Assembly: GCF_036016955.1 (NCBI RefSeq)
Contig: NZ_JAYWXI010000001.1
Span: forward strand, 186,001 to 250,000
DNA from: JAYWXI01 sp036016955
GTDB lineage: Bacteria > Bacteroidota > Bacteroidia > Flavobacteriales > Weeksellaceae
DNA: 64,000 nt
Reading direction: 5' to 3'
Shown here: piece after piece, positions 36,218 to 46,200 of the stretch
Numbering within the stretch: the stretch's first letter is position 1
Layout: each line of letters opens with the position of its first letter
Position numbers and translations under genes: made by a program
The notes under the pieces: model-generated
Databases searched by the model: none
What the model was told of the DNA's origin: nothing
Seen by the model: the letters and a program-made list of their open reading frames with translations, nothing else

Positions 36218-36771
36218 TATTTGATGCGGTCGGGGTTTTGTTTGATGAAACTTTCCCATCCGGAGTAATTTTTTTCTTTGGCCATTGTGCTGGAATTAAA
36301 ATGATGGCAGACGGCTACGGCCAGTCCGTCGGAGGCGTCGAGGTGTTTGGTGGGAAATGTTTTGAGATTCAGGAGGTGCTTCAGCATACCGGCCACTTGT
36401 TCTTTGCTGGCGTTTCCGTTTCCGGTGATGGCCATTTTTACTTTTTTTGGAGAGTATTCGGTAATCGGAATGTCGCGGTGCAGTGAGGCGGCCATGGCAA
36501 CGCCTTGGGCTCTTCCCAATTTAAGCATGGATTGAACGTTTTTACCGAAAAAAGGAGCCTCTAAGGCCACTTCGTCGGGGTGGTATTCGTCGATTAGGGA
36601 GAGGGTTCGTTCAAAGATGTGTTTTAGTTTGGTTTCGTGGTTAGGAAGTTTGCCGAGGATGAGCTCATGAATGGCGGTTAAGGTTATTTTGTTTTTTTTT
36701 ACGGCGATGATTCCGAAGCCCATGACGGTGGTTCCGGGGTCGATGCCCATGATGATTTTTTCTGTTTCCAC
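36217..36771 (-). CDS. ruvC: Holliday junction endonuclease RuvC
   Basis: Resolves Holliday junctions together with RuvAB. The 184 residues show the first catalytic aspartate in MGIDPGTTVMGFGI, the glutamate in ALEAPFFGKNVQSMLKLGRAQGV and the C-terminal DASDGLAVAVCHH carrying the acidic pair. Normal length is 160-190. It lies on the same strand as, and downstream of, the broken serine hydrolase gene. Confidence 0.96.
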   Translation of the reverse strand: METEKIIMGIDPGTTVMGFGIIAVKKNKITLTAIHELILGKLPNHETKLKHIFERTLSLIDEYHPDEVALEAPFFGKNVQSMLKLGRAQGVAMAASLHRDIPITEYSPKKVKMAITGNGNASKEQVAGMLKHLLNLKTFPTKHLDASDGLAVAVCHHFNSSTMAKEKNYSGWESFIKQNPDRIK

Positions 36772-36825
36772 TTGGCAAATTTAGTTTATTTTTCTGTTGG
36801 GAGAACTAGGCTGGGGGAGTTTTGA

Positions 36826-37773
36826 TTAAGGGATTAGCTTTTCTTTCCGAGTTAGAGAGGCTGTTTTTTCGGCTAAATCAGCGGCTCTTTTTACTTCTTT
36901 GTGAGGGAGAAAAAAGGCATCTTTGGCTTTGGTTTCGTCGGCGATGTTGGAAAGAACAACCACAGAGGTTTGCGATTCGGGGTAGTAGATCAGCAGGGAA
37001 GGCGAACCTTTGACGTAGCCGGTATGAAAATAGGCTTTCGGGCTTTCGGGGTCGGGGTTTATCATGATGCCATAGCCGTACCCTACGTTTCCTAAAATAT
37101 AATGGTTTCTGGAAGCCGTGATGGAAGTCATTGCTTTCAGCGATTCGGAATTAATGATTTTTCCCCCGAATAGAGCTTTGTTCCAACGATGCAGATCTTC
37201 GGTGGTGGAGAGAAGTCCGCCGGCTGGGGTGGATATGTTTGGGGAAGCCAGTCGCAGGGGCATTTGATTTACGGGAGAGGGGAGCTCGGTTGTACCGGTA
37301 TGTGCGCTGGCAAAACGGGCGTTTTGGGGGAGGTTTTCGGGAAAGAACGAAGTCCGCAGGCCTGCTTTTTCAAACAAGTTTTTTAAATTTTGCTCGTAGG
37401 TTTTTCCGCTGGCTTTCTCGATGATTTTTCCTAAGAAGAAATAACCTTTGTTGGAGTAGTTGTAATCGGTTCCGCTTTTGAAGAGCAGGCGCTCGCCGAA
37501 GTCGTTCAGCCCGGAAGTATGGTTTAGGAGTTGTTCTATGGTGAGTTGTTGGTATTCTGTGGTTTTTAGTTGGGGTAAATAAAGTGCGGCAGGGTCAGTG
37601 ATTTTTAGTTTTTTTTCCTCTTGAAGCAGTAGGATGAGAACCGCGGTGAATTGTTTGCTGACTGAGCCTATGGCAAAGATGCTGCTACTATCAATGGGGG
37701 TTTGGGAGGTAAAGTTTTCGTAGCCGTTTGCTTTTTCGTAAAGGGTTGTTTTTGGGGTTTTTATAATCGGCAA
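36826..37773 (-). pseudogene. Serine hydrolase (class C beta-lactamase family), 5' end removed by prophage insertion
   Basis: The visible frame gives 315 residues with the catalytic SxxK in IGSVSKQFTAVLILL, the YxN-like motif NYSNKGYFFLG, and the HTG-type HTGYVKGSPS near the end. Relatives have a signal peptide and about 40-60 residues before the YEKANGY strand. Here YEKANGY begins at residue 12, the only start is a TTG at 37771-37773, and an in-frame TAA occurs at 37792-37794. Phage sequence begins within this stretch, so the 5' part is missing and probably lies at the far end of the prophage. It may once have hydrolysed a D-Ala peptide or an ester. Confidence 0.7.
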
Positions 37774-37776
37774 AAC

Positions 37777-37808
37777 GAAATATACAAAAATTTAGTTTGA
37801 AATGTACA
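37777..37808. repeat. Two copies of GAAATrTACA spaced 22 bases at the prophage end
   Basis: GAAATATACA at 37777 and GAAATGTACA at 37799 recur with a 22-base period. Mu transposase sites R1 and R2 at attR are also tandem 22-base units, so these may be transposase-binding sites marking the right end of the phage. Confidence 0.45.
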
Positions 37809-37830
37809 TTTTTTGACACAAAAAGAGGGC

Positions 37831-38574
37831 TTATTCAGCCCCTTTTTTATAGTGATACATCAAATCTATATAGCTAGATTTACTAGTAATTTGGTTGTTC
37901 ACTGCGGTGCAGGTTGCTCCCTTGAATGGGTTGGCGTTCTCGGCTGTGCGGGTCTCTAACCACTGGCAGAGCTCCACAATCTGTGATTTATTACTCGTAA
38001 AGTAGAAGTAATTAGCACCCTGCAAGGTCTCCAGCACTTCCAAATAATCCGTTAGGTGCCAGTAGTCTTCATTTTTATAGGTGGCGGTATCTGTGCTTAG
38101 ATACGGTGGGTCTACTAAGAAGACCACATTAGCATTATCTTTCCACTTTGCAAATAAGCATTTGTAATCCTCTGAAACCACCTCTATACCTGTGAGGTAA
38201 TCGCTTGCAGTCTCATAGTTACTTTTTCTGATGCTGTTGTATAGCGTGTCTTCTGTAAAATCCTTCAACTTAGTTCCGTAATTCATAGAAAACTTAAGGG
38301 AACTAGATAGGCTTATCCAATCTACAAAACCTCGTTCGTCAGCTTTTTTAAGTATATCACAAACAGCTTCTCGTTCTGCTCCTTCTATCTTTTTGCCTCT
38401 TGGTGTTTGCAAGTTCAGTAAAATCAATAATTCTAATTGCTGTCTTAGATGTATTTTCTCGTGGTTTAGGAGATACTTGTTGTTTTTATATTCTTTCTTC
38501 TTCAGAAAGATGAAAGGAAACACCGCCATCGCGGTGTAACCTTTCGGTACTAAATATTTATTGACTACCACCAT
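37831..38574 (-). CDS. Chimeric Dam-like methyltransferase with an N-terminal HEKIH domain
   Basis: The 247 residues combine two unlike parts. Residues 1-52 (VVVNKYLVPKGYTAMAVFPF, then NHEKIHLRQQLEL with HEKIH at 38-42) resemble a small flavobacterial HExxH-type protein. Residues 55-247 match the C-terminal half of a D12-class adenine methyltransferase, with VVFLVDPPYLS (catalytic DPPY at 155-158) and YFYFTSNKSQIVELCQW. The SAM-binding FxGxG motif expected before this half is absent, so methylation activity is doubtful. The ATG overlaps the previous gene by 17 bases. It is the last phage gene before the chromosome. Confidence 0.7.
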   Translation of the reverse strand: MVVVNKYLVPKGYTAMAVFPFIFLKKKEYKNNKYLLNHEKIHLRQQLELLILLNLQTPRGKKIEGAEREAVCDILKKADERGFVDWISLSSSLKFSMNYGTKLKDFTEDTLYNSIRKSNYETASDYLTGIEVVSEDYKCLFAKWKDNANVVFLVDPPYLSTDTATYKNEDYWHLTDYLEVLETLQGANYFYFTSNKSQIVELCQWLETRTAENANPFKGATCTAVNNQITSKSSYIDLMYHYKKGAE

Positions 38575-38893
38575 CTTTTACTTCTTCTTCTGAAACTTCT
38601 TTTTCAACTTCATACCCGTTGATGATTTCTAAGATAGTGGAAAAGGCGGTATTGACTACCTGTAAATCTTCCACACTATTTACGCCCGTTCCATTTAATG
38701 ACAGCCCTCCTCCTTTAGAGTAAGAACCTGATAAGGTCTTCCCATCTTTCAGCTGAGTGCTAAAATTAATCGTCTGAGGCGATTTAGTGTTGTAATCGGT
38801 TTCATACTGATAATAAATCGCCTTCTCTCCAATGATTTCCATTAGCGTCGTGGCCACTCTTTCGTTCACTTTTTGTAATTTTTTCGTTTCCAT
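38558..38893 (-). CDS. Small phage protein of unknown function, 111 residues
   Basis: A soluble protein with a helical N-terminus (ETKKLQKVNERVATTLMEIIG), a beta-rich middle (NFSTQLKDGKTLSGSYSKGGG) and an acidic end (EKEVSEEEVKDGGSQ). It lies 20 bases after the tail hub/fibre gene and overlaps the Dam-like gene. Position suggests a tail-fibre accessory or a cargo protein; no family recognised. Confidence 0.6.
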   Translation of the reverse strand: METKKLQKVNERVATTLMEIIGEKAIYYQYETDYNTKSPQTINFSTQLKDGKTLSGSYSKGGGLSLNGTGVNSVEDLQVVNTAFSTILEIINGYEVEKEVSEEEVKDGGSQ

Positions 38894-38912
38894 AGCTATT
38901 TTATTTGTTTTA

Positions 38913-41900
38913 TTATATCCTTATTAGCATTCCATTTTTGAATATCAAATACTGATCCCAAAAATCAACCGTCCCGAATGCATTTCTACTACCCACGCTT
39001 AATCTGACCCTCCCAGTAAACCCTTTTTCCCCGCCAACAAACACCTCGGATTTCTCACCCATTATCAGGTTCCCTTCTCCTATTCTGACGTCACCAGAAA
39101 CAACCTCTAAAGCCGTATTTTCTACTCCGTTCTTCGCTTCAAGCCGCAGGGCCACATTATGTTTGTCGAGATCGAAGGGTGTTTTTTTAATGGTGCTTTT
39201 TATTGCTGCCGAAGCTCCTTCTGTCCCGGAAGCAATGCTGTGGGTTATTCCCATCAGCACCTCCTTCGTGTCGCCTCTCGTGTCGCCATTTTTTCGGATG
39301 AGAAATTGGGAAGGAGAAAAGAAGGCGTAGCTAGAAAAGGGAGCGAATGGGTCGTTTCCATTTCCGTCGGAAGCCCAAAGCACCGAATCTGAAATCCGCC
39401 AATCGCCGATGCTTCCGCCTCTCGCGTTCACTTCCCCTGAAATAACCGCGTCTTCGGCGAACATTTTTCCGTTATCCAACACCCGGAACGGCGCCGTGCT
39501 TTTATTGGCATAATTAGCTCCTGCTCCAAACCTCACGCTCATTGCCCCCTCGTCGGTAATACCACTAATAAAAGCGTTTTGATTAGCTTGGTTGCTTCCG
39601 ACTGACATCAAGTTAGCCATCATCAACCCGCCTTGAATAGAAGCGAAGTTATCGGTCTTGGTCTTCACATCAGACAAAGAGGTTTGAATATTGTTCATCC
39701 CTTGTTGAAGGTTGGCAAACTGCGCTTCTACATCTTCAAGCGCAGGTGTCCAGTCGGTTGCTTTGTTGCCAAATTCAAATTTGGGACGGCCTACTTTCGT
39801 CAAATGCCCACTCGTCTGGACATAAATCCCCCGCTGGTATACTGCCACAATTTCTTTATCGGGGATTTCAACCGTTTCAGATATTCTTCCTCGATAGTTC
39901 TCATTCGTGCCCACGTACTTCCAGCAGCTGATCCAAATCGAAGACCCGTCTGCAAACACGAGCGAAGGCTCAAAACCTATCCTCCCTCCTGTAGCGCCTT
40001 CGATTTCTACATCCACAGATACAGTGACGGTTTTCCCTCTCAATTTCTTAAGGTCATTCTCGAAACTGTACCTAAAATCCAAATGTCCCTCCGAAATTTC
40101 CCTGTCAGAATCCAAAACCAAATTCCGCCCCCCAACAATGATGTTGTTGATGGCATTATTAAGTTGGGCAGTTGTCGCCCCTCCACCATTACTCACTATT
40201 GCCGAGGCGTTCAAAAGCTCCGTTTTAATGTAACCGCCTTGCACAATAGTGTCTCCCAACATCGCTTTTTCCACGGAGTTCTGCCACGCCATTGTGCCGA
40301 GATTATCTATTTGGTCGGCTTTTGACTTTACCGACATTATCTCTTGCTGTATATCTTCCGGAGCAGGTGTCCAGTCAGTGGCTTTATTACCTTTTTCAAT
40401 TTTCCAACATTTAATGATAAATTCTCCATTTGCAGGTGCCCAACCTAAATGAGGGCGTAATGATTTGGCTTTTTTCCAAGTTCCTGTATAGCTTAGGGGC
40501 TTGAATTCGGAGTTGTTTAATTCGCCATTTAGATGAAAGTAACCCATTCCATCTTTCAGGTAAATAGTGGGCTTACCATGACCACTCAACCTTTTCACCC
40601 AAAAGGTAATAGTGAAGGCTTCACCTTCTGTCATTTGCTCCTCTATTTCGTCTATTCTTGAAAACCAGCTTGTATGCCAATTGCCGTTTGGAAGCGAGCT
40701 GGCAACCCTCAAATACCCTTCCGAAGTAATGTTGGCGATTATCCCATCTGCCGGTGCACCACTTAGAAAAACGTTAGATTCTCTTACCAGATTCCGACCT
40801 CCCACACTCACCGCATCTACCGCTTGCTGTATGGCAGGACTATTGCCCGCAAAGGTTACTTTGGCGTTTATTTCGATGCCGTCTTGTTTCAGGTCTATGT
40901 AATTGCTACCGTTTGGGCTGGCTATTCTTCCGGTGGTGATCTCTCCGGGGCTGACTTGCGTATAGCCGTGTGAGGTTTTAATTCGACGAATGCCATCTAT
41001 TGCCGAAGACACCGAGCCCGCAAGAAAAAAGTAAAATATCGGATCACTGTCGAACATTATTTTTTGTTCGGTTACGACTAAGGTTGCATTAGCACCTATT
41101 TTGTCCGCCTTGACATAAATAAAATTGAAATTGTCGCTAAACTGAGCCGTCGTATTTTCTGCTAAATTCCAAATCCTCGGGGCGTTCGGGTCTATCGTTA
41201 GATGTACCATTTGCCCTGCTGTGTTCCGAAGTCTCTTACCGTCTTCGGACAAACTTAGCGCAACATCCGGAAGCGAAAACTGCTGCATCCGGGAACCCAC
41301 CGAAAGCATCCCCGTTTCAATACTCAAAGGCTTTATCTTTTGAGCATCAAAATAGCCCTCATTATCAAACACATTGTTTTTGATTTCTTCTGCAAATAGC
41401 CACGAACGGCGAGCCATTTGGGCGTTGTGTTTCTGCTCCTTGCGAAGGCCGGAGAGCACTTTTTCTTTTTCGATGTAGTTACGGACAATCTGCGTAATGG
41501 TTGCCTGTTCTGCGATTTCAAAACTAACATCGTAAGGATCGTTGAGGTTTCGAGTGATACTAATGATTCTAATATCATCGTCTAATCCAAAGTCCAAGTC
41601 TTTGAATCTCACCGTATGCCCCAGCTTCAAATTGAAATTTATTTTTTTCAGATAAATAGGATCGGGTTCTACGGCATAGATGAATCGCTGCTCACTATTT
41701 TTATCCAAATAGTCTTGTGCAGCAGCTTGGAGCTCCGCCTCTGCCTTATCCACATAAGCCTTTGGCATGGCTATATCGACAATAATATACTTATCGCCCA
41801 CTTGCGGCCTGAAGGTGTCGGACGGAATTTCAAAGCTCTTTTCAGCGTCGTTTTTTAGAAGCGTGAAGGTTTTGGTCGCACTATCAAAGCCATACTCCCG

Positions 41901-42845
41901 AACTTCCAACGTGTAACCCGCCAAATCGCCCGTTTGAAAGATAACTTTTGCCGATATACCTTTTTGTAGTATGGTGTTTCCATATTCGTTGTACTCGTTT
42001 AAATCAAAATCTAAAGTGCTATCCGAGAATTTTAAAGGATTATCTGCATAGACTTGTGTAACAGTACCTACACGCTTTGGGTAAATATCCTCAAAGGGTT
42101 GTGTATGTTCTATAACACCGTATTTATCGGTGTTTTTCTCCAAAAAAGGCACTGGCATACGCAAGAACTTTTGCCCATTGCGATAGTTCTTTGGGATATT
42201 TCGGGAAGAGCCTCGCGCATACAGACGAGTAACTAAGCTACTCTCTGTGTAAGGATTTCGGGTAATACCTTTCAGCCCTTTGCTTTTGCCATATTCCAAA
42301 GTGTAACCAGACACCTTTTTTCTTTCTTCTAAATGAATAGATTTGTCCTCATCCACCCAAAACTCCAAACCAAAATCCTCCGCTATACGGGTAAGAGCGG
42401 CGAGGCAATTATAATCGCTGAAATCTATTGTTTTAGTTTCGGTGCTATCTATATTCCCAACGCTCCAGCCTGTTTGCGTTCGGTTGGCATTAGCCACTAA
42501 AAGCTCTATCATTTTTTGAGCGGTTGCCGTGATAGAAAATTCCGAGACATTAAGTTCATTGTTTTCATCATAGAAAAAATATTGAGCTTCAGCGAGGCGG
42601 TATTTTTCGCCATTGAAAACTAAGTTGTAAACATACTCCCGCGAGCTTTTTTTATTAACCACAGGCTCCTGTGAGATGTAATAAGTTTTGCCATAAACCT
42701 CCACGGCATCGCCTATGCGGAAAAGCACGAAGTTAGGCAGCGTGAAATCCATTGTAACGGTCTCCTCACCAAATAATTTTTCGGTAACGGAGCCTTTCGA
42801 TTTTATTTCAGCTACTATTGTTTTATTTCTTTCAATTCTAAACAC
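38913..42845 (-). CDS. Phage tail hub/tip protein with fibre-like modules
   Basis: The 1310 residues begin with a siphophage tail-tip (hub, prophage-tail) domain of about 400 residues (IERNKTIVAEIKSKGSVTEK; YVYNLVFNGEKYRL). A helical connector near 470-500 follows. Two copies of a carbohydrate-binding-like module run from GGRNLV to NKATDWTPA (about 680-830 and 903-1035), a pattern typical of phage host-contact proteins. The C-terminal part has the fibre sequence GGSIGDWRISDSVLW. It probably forms the baseplate and contacts the host surface. It overlaps the preceding gene by 8 bases. Confidence 0.85.
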   Translation of the reverse strand: MFRIERNKTIVAEIKSKGSVTEKLFGEETVTMDFTLPNFVLFRIGDAVEVYGKTYYISQEPVVNKKSSREYVYNLVFNGEKYRLAEAQYFFYDENNELNVSEFSITATAQKMIELLVANANRTQTGWSVGNIDSTETKTIDFSDYNCLAALTRIAEDFGLEFWVDEDKSIHLEERKKVSGYTLEYGKSKGLKGITRNPYTESSLVTRLYARGSSRNIPKNYRNGQKFLRMPVPFLEKNTDKYGVIEHTQPFEDIYPKRVGTVTQVYADNPLKFSDSTLDFDLNEYNEYGNTILQKGISAKVIFQTGDLAGYTLEVREYGFDSATKTFTLLKNDAEKSFEIPSDTFRPQVGDKYIIVDIAMPKAYVDKAEAELQAAAQDYLDKNSEQRFIYAVEPDPIYLKKINFNLKLGHTVRFKDLDFGLDDDIRIISITRNLNDPYDVSFEIAEQATITQIVRNYIEKEKVLSGLRKEQKHNAQMARRSWLFAEEIKNNVFDNEGYFDAQKIKPLSIETGMLSVGSRMQQFSLPDVALSLSEDGKRLRNTAGQMVHLTIDPNAPRIWNLAENTTAQFSDNFNFIYVKADKIGANATLVVTEQKIMFDSDPIFYFFLAGSVSSAIDGIRRIKTSHGYTQVSPGEITTGRIASPNGSNYIDLKQDGIEINAKVTFAGNSPAIQQAVDAVSVGGRNLVRESNVFLSGAPADGIIANITSEGYLRVASSLPNGNWHTSWFSRIDEIEEQMTEGEAFTITFWVKRLSGHGKPTIYLKDGMGYFHLNGELNNSEFKPLSYTGTWKKAKSLRPHLGWAPANGEFIIKCWKIEKGNKATDWTPAPEDIQQEIMSVKSKADQIDNLGTMAWQNSVEKAMLGDTIVQGGYIKTELLNASAIVSNGGGATTAQLNNAINNIIVGGRNLVLDSDREISEGHLDFRYSFENDLKKLRGKTVTVSVDVEIEGATGGRIGFEPSLVFADGSSIWISCWKYVGTNENYRGRISETVEIPDKEIVAVYQRGIYVQTSGHLTKVGRPKFEFGNKATDWTPALEDVEAQFANLQQGMNNIQTSLSDVKTKTDNFASIQGGLMMANLMSVGSNQANQNAFISGITDEGAMSVRFGAGANYANKSTAPFRVLDNGKMFAEDAVISGEVNARGGSIGDWRISDSVLWASDGNGNDPFAPFSSYAFFSPSQFLIRKNGDTRGDTKEVLMGITHSIASGTEGASAAIKSTIKKTPFDLDKHNVALRLEAKNGVENTALEVVSGDVRIGEGNLIMGEKSEVFVGGEKGFTGRVRLSVGSRNAFGTVDFWDQYLIFKNGMLIRI

Positions 42846-43257
42846 GGCTTATCACTTTTAATGTTAGATCAAATTTCACGAAGACTTTTTGGACGTTTTT
42901 AAGGCGTTTTAAAACCTTTTTAAAATTGCTCGATTTCTTATAAAATACTTTATAGGTTTCTTCATGGTCAGAAATGTACAGAGATAAAAGCCCCGGCTTT
43001 TTCAGCTCGTTGAACAAGTCGCCGTGGTAATCCCAAAATAGCCCGTCATTATCGGCGAGGATTCCCATTTTCAGGGTTACTTCCTTGTCCTTGAATTTAG
43101 GCTCGGAAAGGTCGTACTCCGAGCCGTTTTCTTCAGGCCAGTCGTTTTCCAGCACTTCTTTCCTCTCGGGAAAAGCGAGCAGTTCCTCCGTTCCGGTCAT
43201 TATTACCGTGCCAATATCGGAGAGTAGTAGGTCGTTCAATCGGTCTTTAAATTCCAT
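42838..43257 (-). CDS. Putative distal tail protein
   Basis: The 139 residues are acidic then basic (TGTEELLAFPERKEVLENDW; KKVLKRLKNVQKVFVKFDL). By position, between the tape measure and the hub protein, it should be the distal tail (Dit-like) or tail-tip connector. I do not recognise it by sequence. It overlaps the hub gene by 8 bases and starts 4 bases after the tape-measure stop. Confidence 0.6.
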   Translation of the reverse strand: MEFKDRLNDLLLSDIGTVIMTGTEELLAFPERKEVLENDWPEENGSEYDLSEPKFKDKEVTLKMGILADNDGLFWDYHGDLFNELKKPGLLSLYISDHEETYKVFYKKSSNFKKVLKRLKNVQKVFVKFDLTLKVISRV

Positions 43258-43261
43258 ATTT

Positions 43262-46200
43262 TTAGATTAATCCGGATGCTTTCAAGTCGTTGTATTGCGA
43301 GCTTATTGTTTTTTCTACTTTTTGGATGTTGTCGTCGATGTCGTGCAACTTTTCCGTGTTTTCCGCTGTTTTTCGCGTGTTTCTTTCGATTTGTTGTTGG
43401 ATTTGGATGAGCTTGGACAGCTTTTCTAATCCATCGGTTCCGTTGGACTTCATCATCTTGACGATCTCAATGACATGAAGCCGAAGCCCGGCCATGTGTC
43501 CGGTCAAAATGCCAATACTTTCCTCCGAGGCTCCCTTGATTGCTCCTTGCAGGCTGTTTATATGTTCCTGCTGCTGGATGACGCCGATGCCGGCTTGGTT
43601 TAGCATTTCAACTTTTTGGCGGCTTTCTTCCACGATCGCCATGTAAAGTTGATTGAACTGCTCCCTCTCTTCGGCAGTGATGACCCCGTCGGCCATCATT
43701 TCCGCAAGGGCTTCGTGGAGTTTTTGGGTCTTTTCTTTAAAAATATCTGTTTCCAAGCCTGCCAACACCGCATTACGAAGGAAACCTTCGATGTCGTCGG
43801 CGAAGTCTGCAAAGCTCTTTTTTCCTTCGGCTATGCCTTTTTTTATGCTATCCGCAAGGCTGTTGGCCGTCGTTCCCGAAATGGCCTCCCGAAGTTGATT
43901 GTCCAGCTCCCTTTGGGCTTGCTCAATGGAGCCATATTCTTCCCGCAATTTTTTCAATTGCTCGTAGGCCGCTTTGGCATCACCGGTTAGTGGCTTTTCG
44001 GCATTGAGTTCTTCGAGGCGTTTGAATACCTCGTCGGTCATTTCAACCTCGTCGGGCTCAAACACCCTCACTTTTAGGGGAATGCCTCGGAAATTGGCAA
44101 TTTCCTTTTCTATCCACTTACCCATGCCGAGGGCTTCGGCAACGGACGCCTTTTGTTCCACGGCTCGCGTTTTTCGGCCAATACCTAAGAAGCCGCCGTA
44201 TCTTTCGGTCTTCATTCCTATCACGGTGTCGGCGTTCATCAACCGCCGGAAAACGTCCTCCTGATCCTTTTTCACCTGCGCCATGTTTTTTCGGTGGGCT
44301 TCCATTTCTTCGCGAATATTCGTAACCCTCGACTTGTACAAGTCATTCAGACGGGCCTCTTCGATGATTCGCTTTCGGAGCTCGGCATTGTAATTGATCT
44401 GCGCCTGGAAAATCTCATCGTGATATTTTTTAATTTCCTCCTGGGCTTTTCTTTCACTCTCTCGTGCTTTGGCACCGATGGAAAATACCGAAACAACGGC
44501 CTTGATGGTCTTGGTGATTCCCCCCACAATATCGCCCGAGGCAAACGACGCTGCGGCGCCGGCCACCTCACTCGCGACATTGAGAAGCTCGCCCATGGTT
44601 TCCACCGTGTCGCCAAGCCCTTCGTCGTATTCTTTCAACGCCCCTCCAAGCTCCGAAAAAGCCCCACCCAATTGCCCGGCTACTTCCGACACCCTTGCGA
44701 ATTTTTTCGCGAGAATATCCCGTAATCTCATATTGACCGCATCGAGGGCTTCCATTTCTTCCGAAACATTACTCACGCCCTTGGCTTGCTTTTCGGTGAT
44801 TCTTTTTAGGAGTTCCTCCTTTTCTTTCAAAAGCACTTTTTCCTCAACGCCGACATCCGTGGAGGCCATGACGGCCTTTGCTTTGGCTATTTCGCCGTCA
44901 ATAAAAGCCTTTTGTTGCTCATCCATATTGTCCCCGGCCGCGGCGCGGTATTCTTCGAGCGATTCGATTCGGGATTTCAACTCCCGCCTCGTGATGCCTA
45001 TCAGACTTTGCGAAAGCCTTTCCATCACTGTCTCCCTCTCATAGGCCTCACTATTCACCGCATCCAAGGCGGCCTTTTTTTGAAATTCGAGCTCGGCCAG
45101 CTTGGCCGCTCTTATTTTTTCATCCGCGATGAGATGGAGCTGCGCTCGATCTTGCTGATAACGGGTTTCAATCGCCTTTCTTTTTTCGTCCAAAGTAATA
45201 AGCGCGTTGTACGTGTCGATGTATTTTTTCTCCGCTTCTTTGTTTTGGTCTTTTTCGTAGTTGCTTTTTTCGGTGTTGAGCTTCTCCAACTTTTGCTTTT
45301 GCTCCGGAGAAAGACCATCGCCGAGGGCTTTTAATTTTTCAATTTCCGCTTCAATGAGAGCGCCGTAATTCTCAAACTCGTCCATTTGGGCTCGGTAACG
45401 ATGCTCGGCCTCTTCTTTTCCGACGGCTGTTTTGAACGCTTCATAAGCGGCGAACATTTCTTTTTTTTCTTCCAGTTCTTTGAAGAACTTATCGTTCTTT
45501 TGTTTTTCGGTGGCGGAGGCTTTTTCAGCCACTTCCAGTAGGTCGATGCGCATCATTTCTTTGGGTGAAATTTTCGCTTTTTTCCCATCCTCCCTTAACT
45601 TGGCATACTTGTCCTCGATGTCCGCAAGAGCCTTCTCCGCTTCATTCATTCGACCTTTTTGATATTCCCGCTCCGCTTTATCAATCGCTTCGATGGCTGA
45701 CTTTCTCGCGGCGGCCTCTTTTTCGGCTTGTTGCTTCGCTTTTTTTGCTGCCGCTTCCGCTTCGCGTTGGCGTTTTTCGGCTTGTTGCTTCGCTTTTTTT
45801 GCTGCCGCTTCCGCTTCGCGTTGGCGTTTTTCGGCTATTCTTTTCGATTCGTCCGCCTGTTCTTTTTGGACGCGTGCCTGAAAGACCTTTTTTTGGTGTT
45901 CGTTTTCTTTGAATTTTTCGGTGTCTTTTTTGTACATTTCCGCCTTATTAGCGAAAATTTTTTCTTGCAGCTTGTTCGCTGCTTTTTTGTTTCCGGCCGC
46001 CTCTAAAATTTCGATGCGTTTTTCCAGTTTGGCATTTTCTTTTTCCAGTTGTTCGTTTCTTTTGTTTTCGGCATTAGCTCTTTCGGATTCATCGAAGCCC
46101 TTTTTCCCGGCATTGATGAAATTATTACCCACATTCGTCGCTTCTTTGAACGCGCCTTTGAAGTCTGCGTTTAAGAGCTTCATTAAGGTGTTGAATACCG

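Noticed and set aside
37831..38574. A restriction-modification or phage-defence system around the Dam-like gene
   Set aside because: No restriction enzyme or defence partner is adjacent, and the SAM-binding motif is missing.
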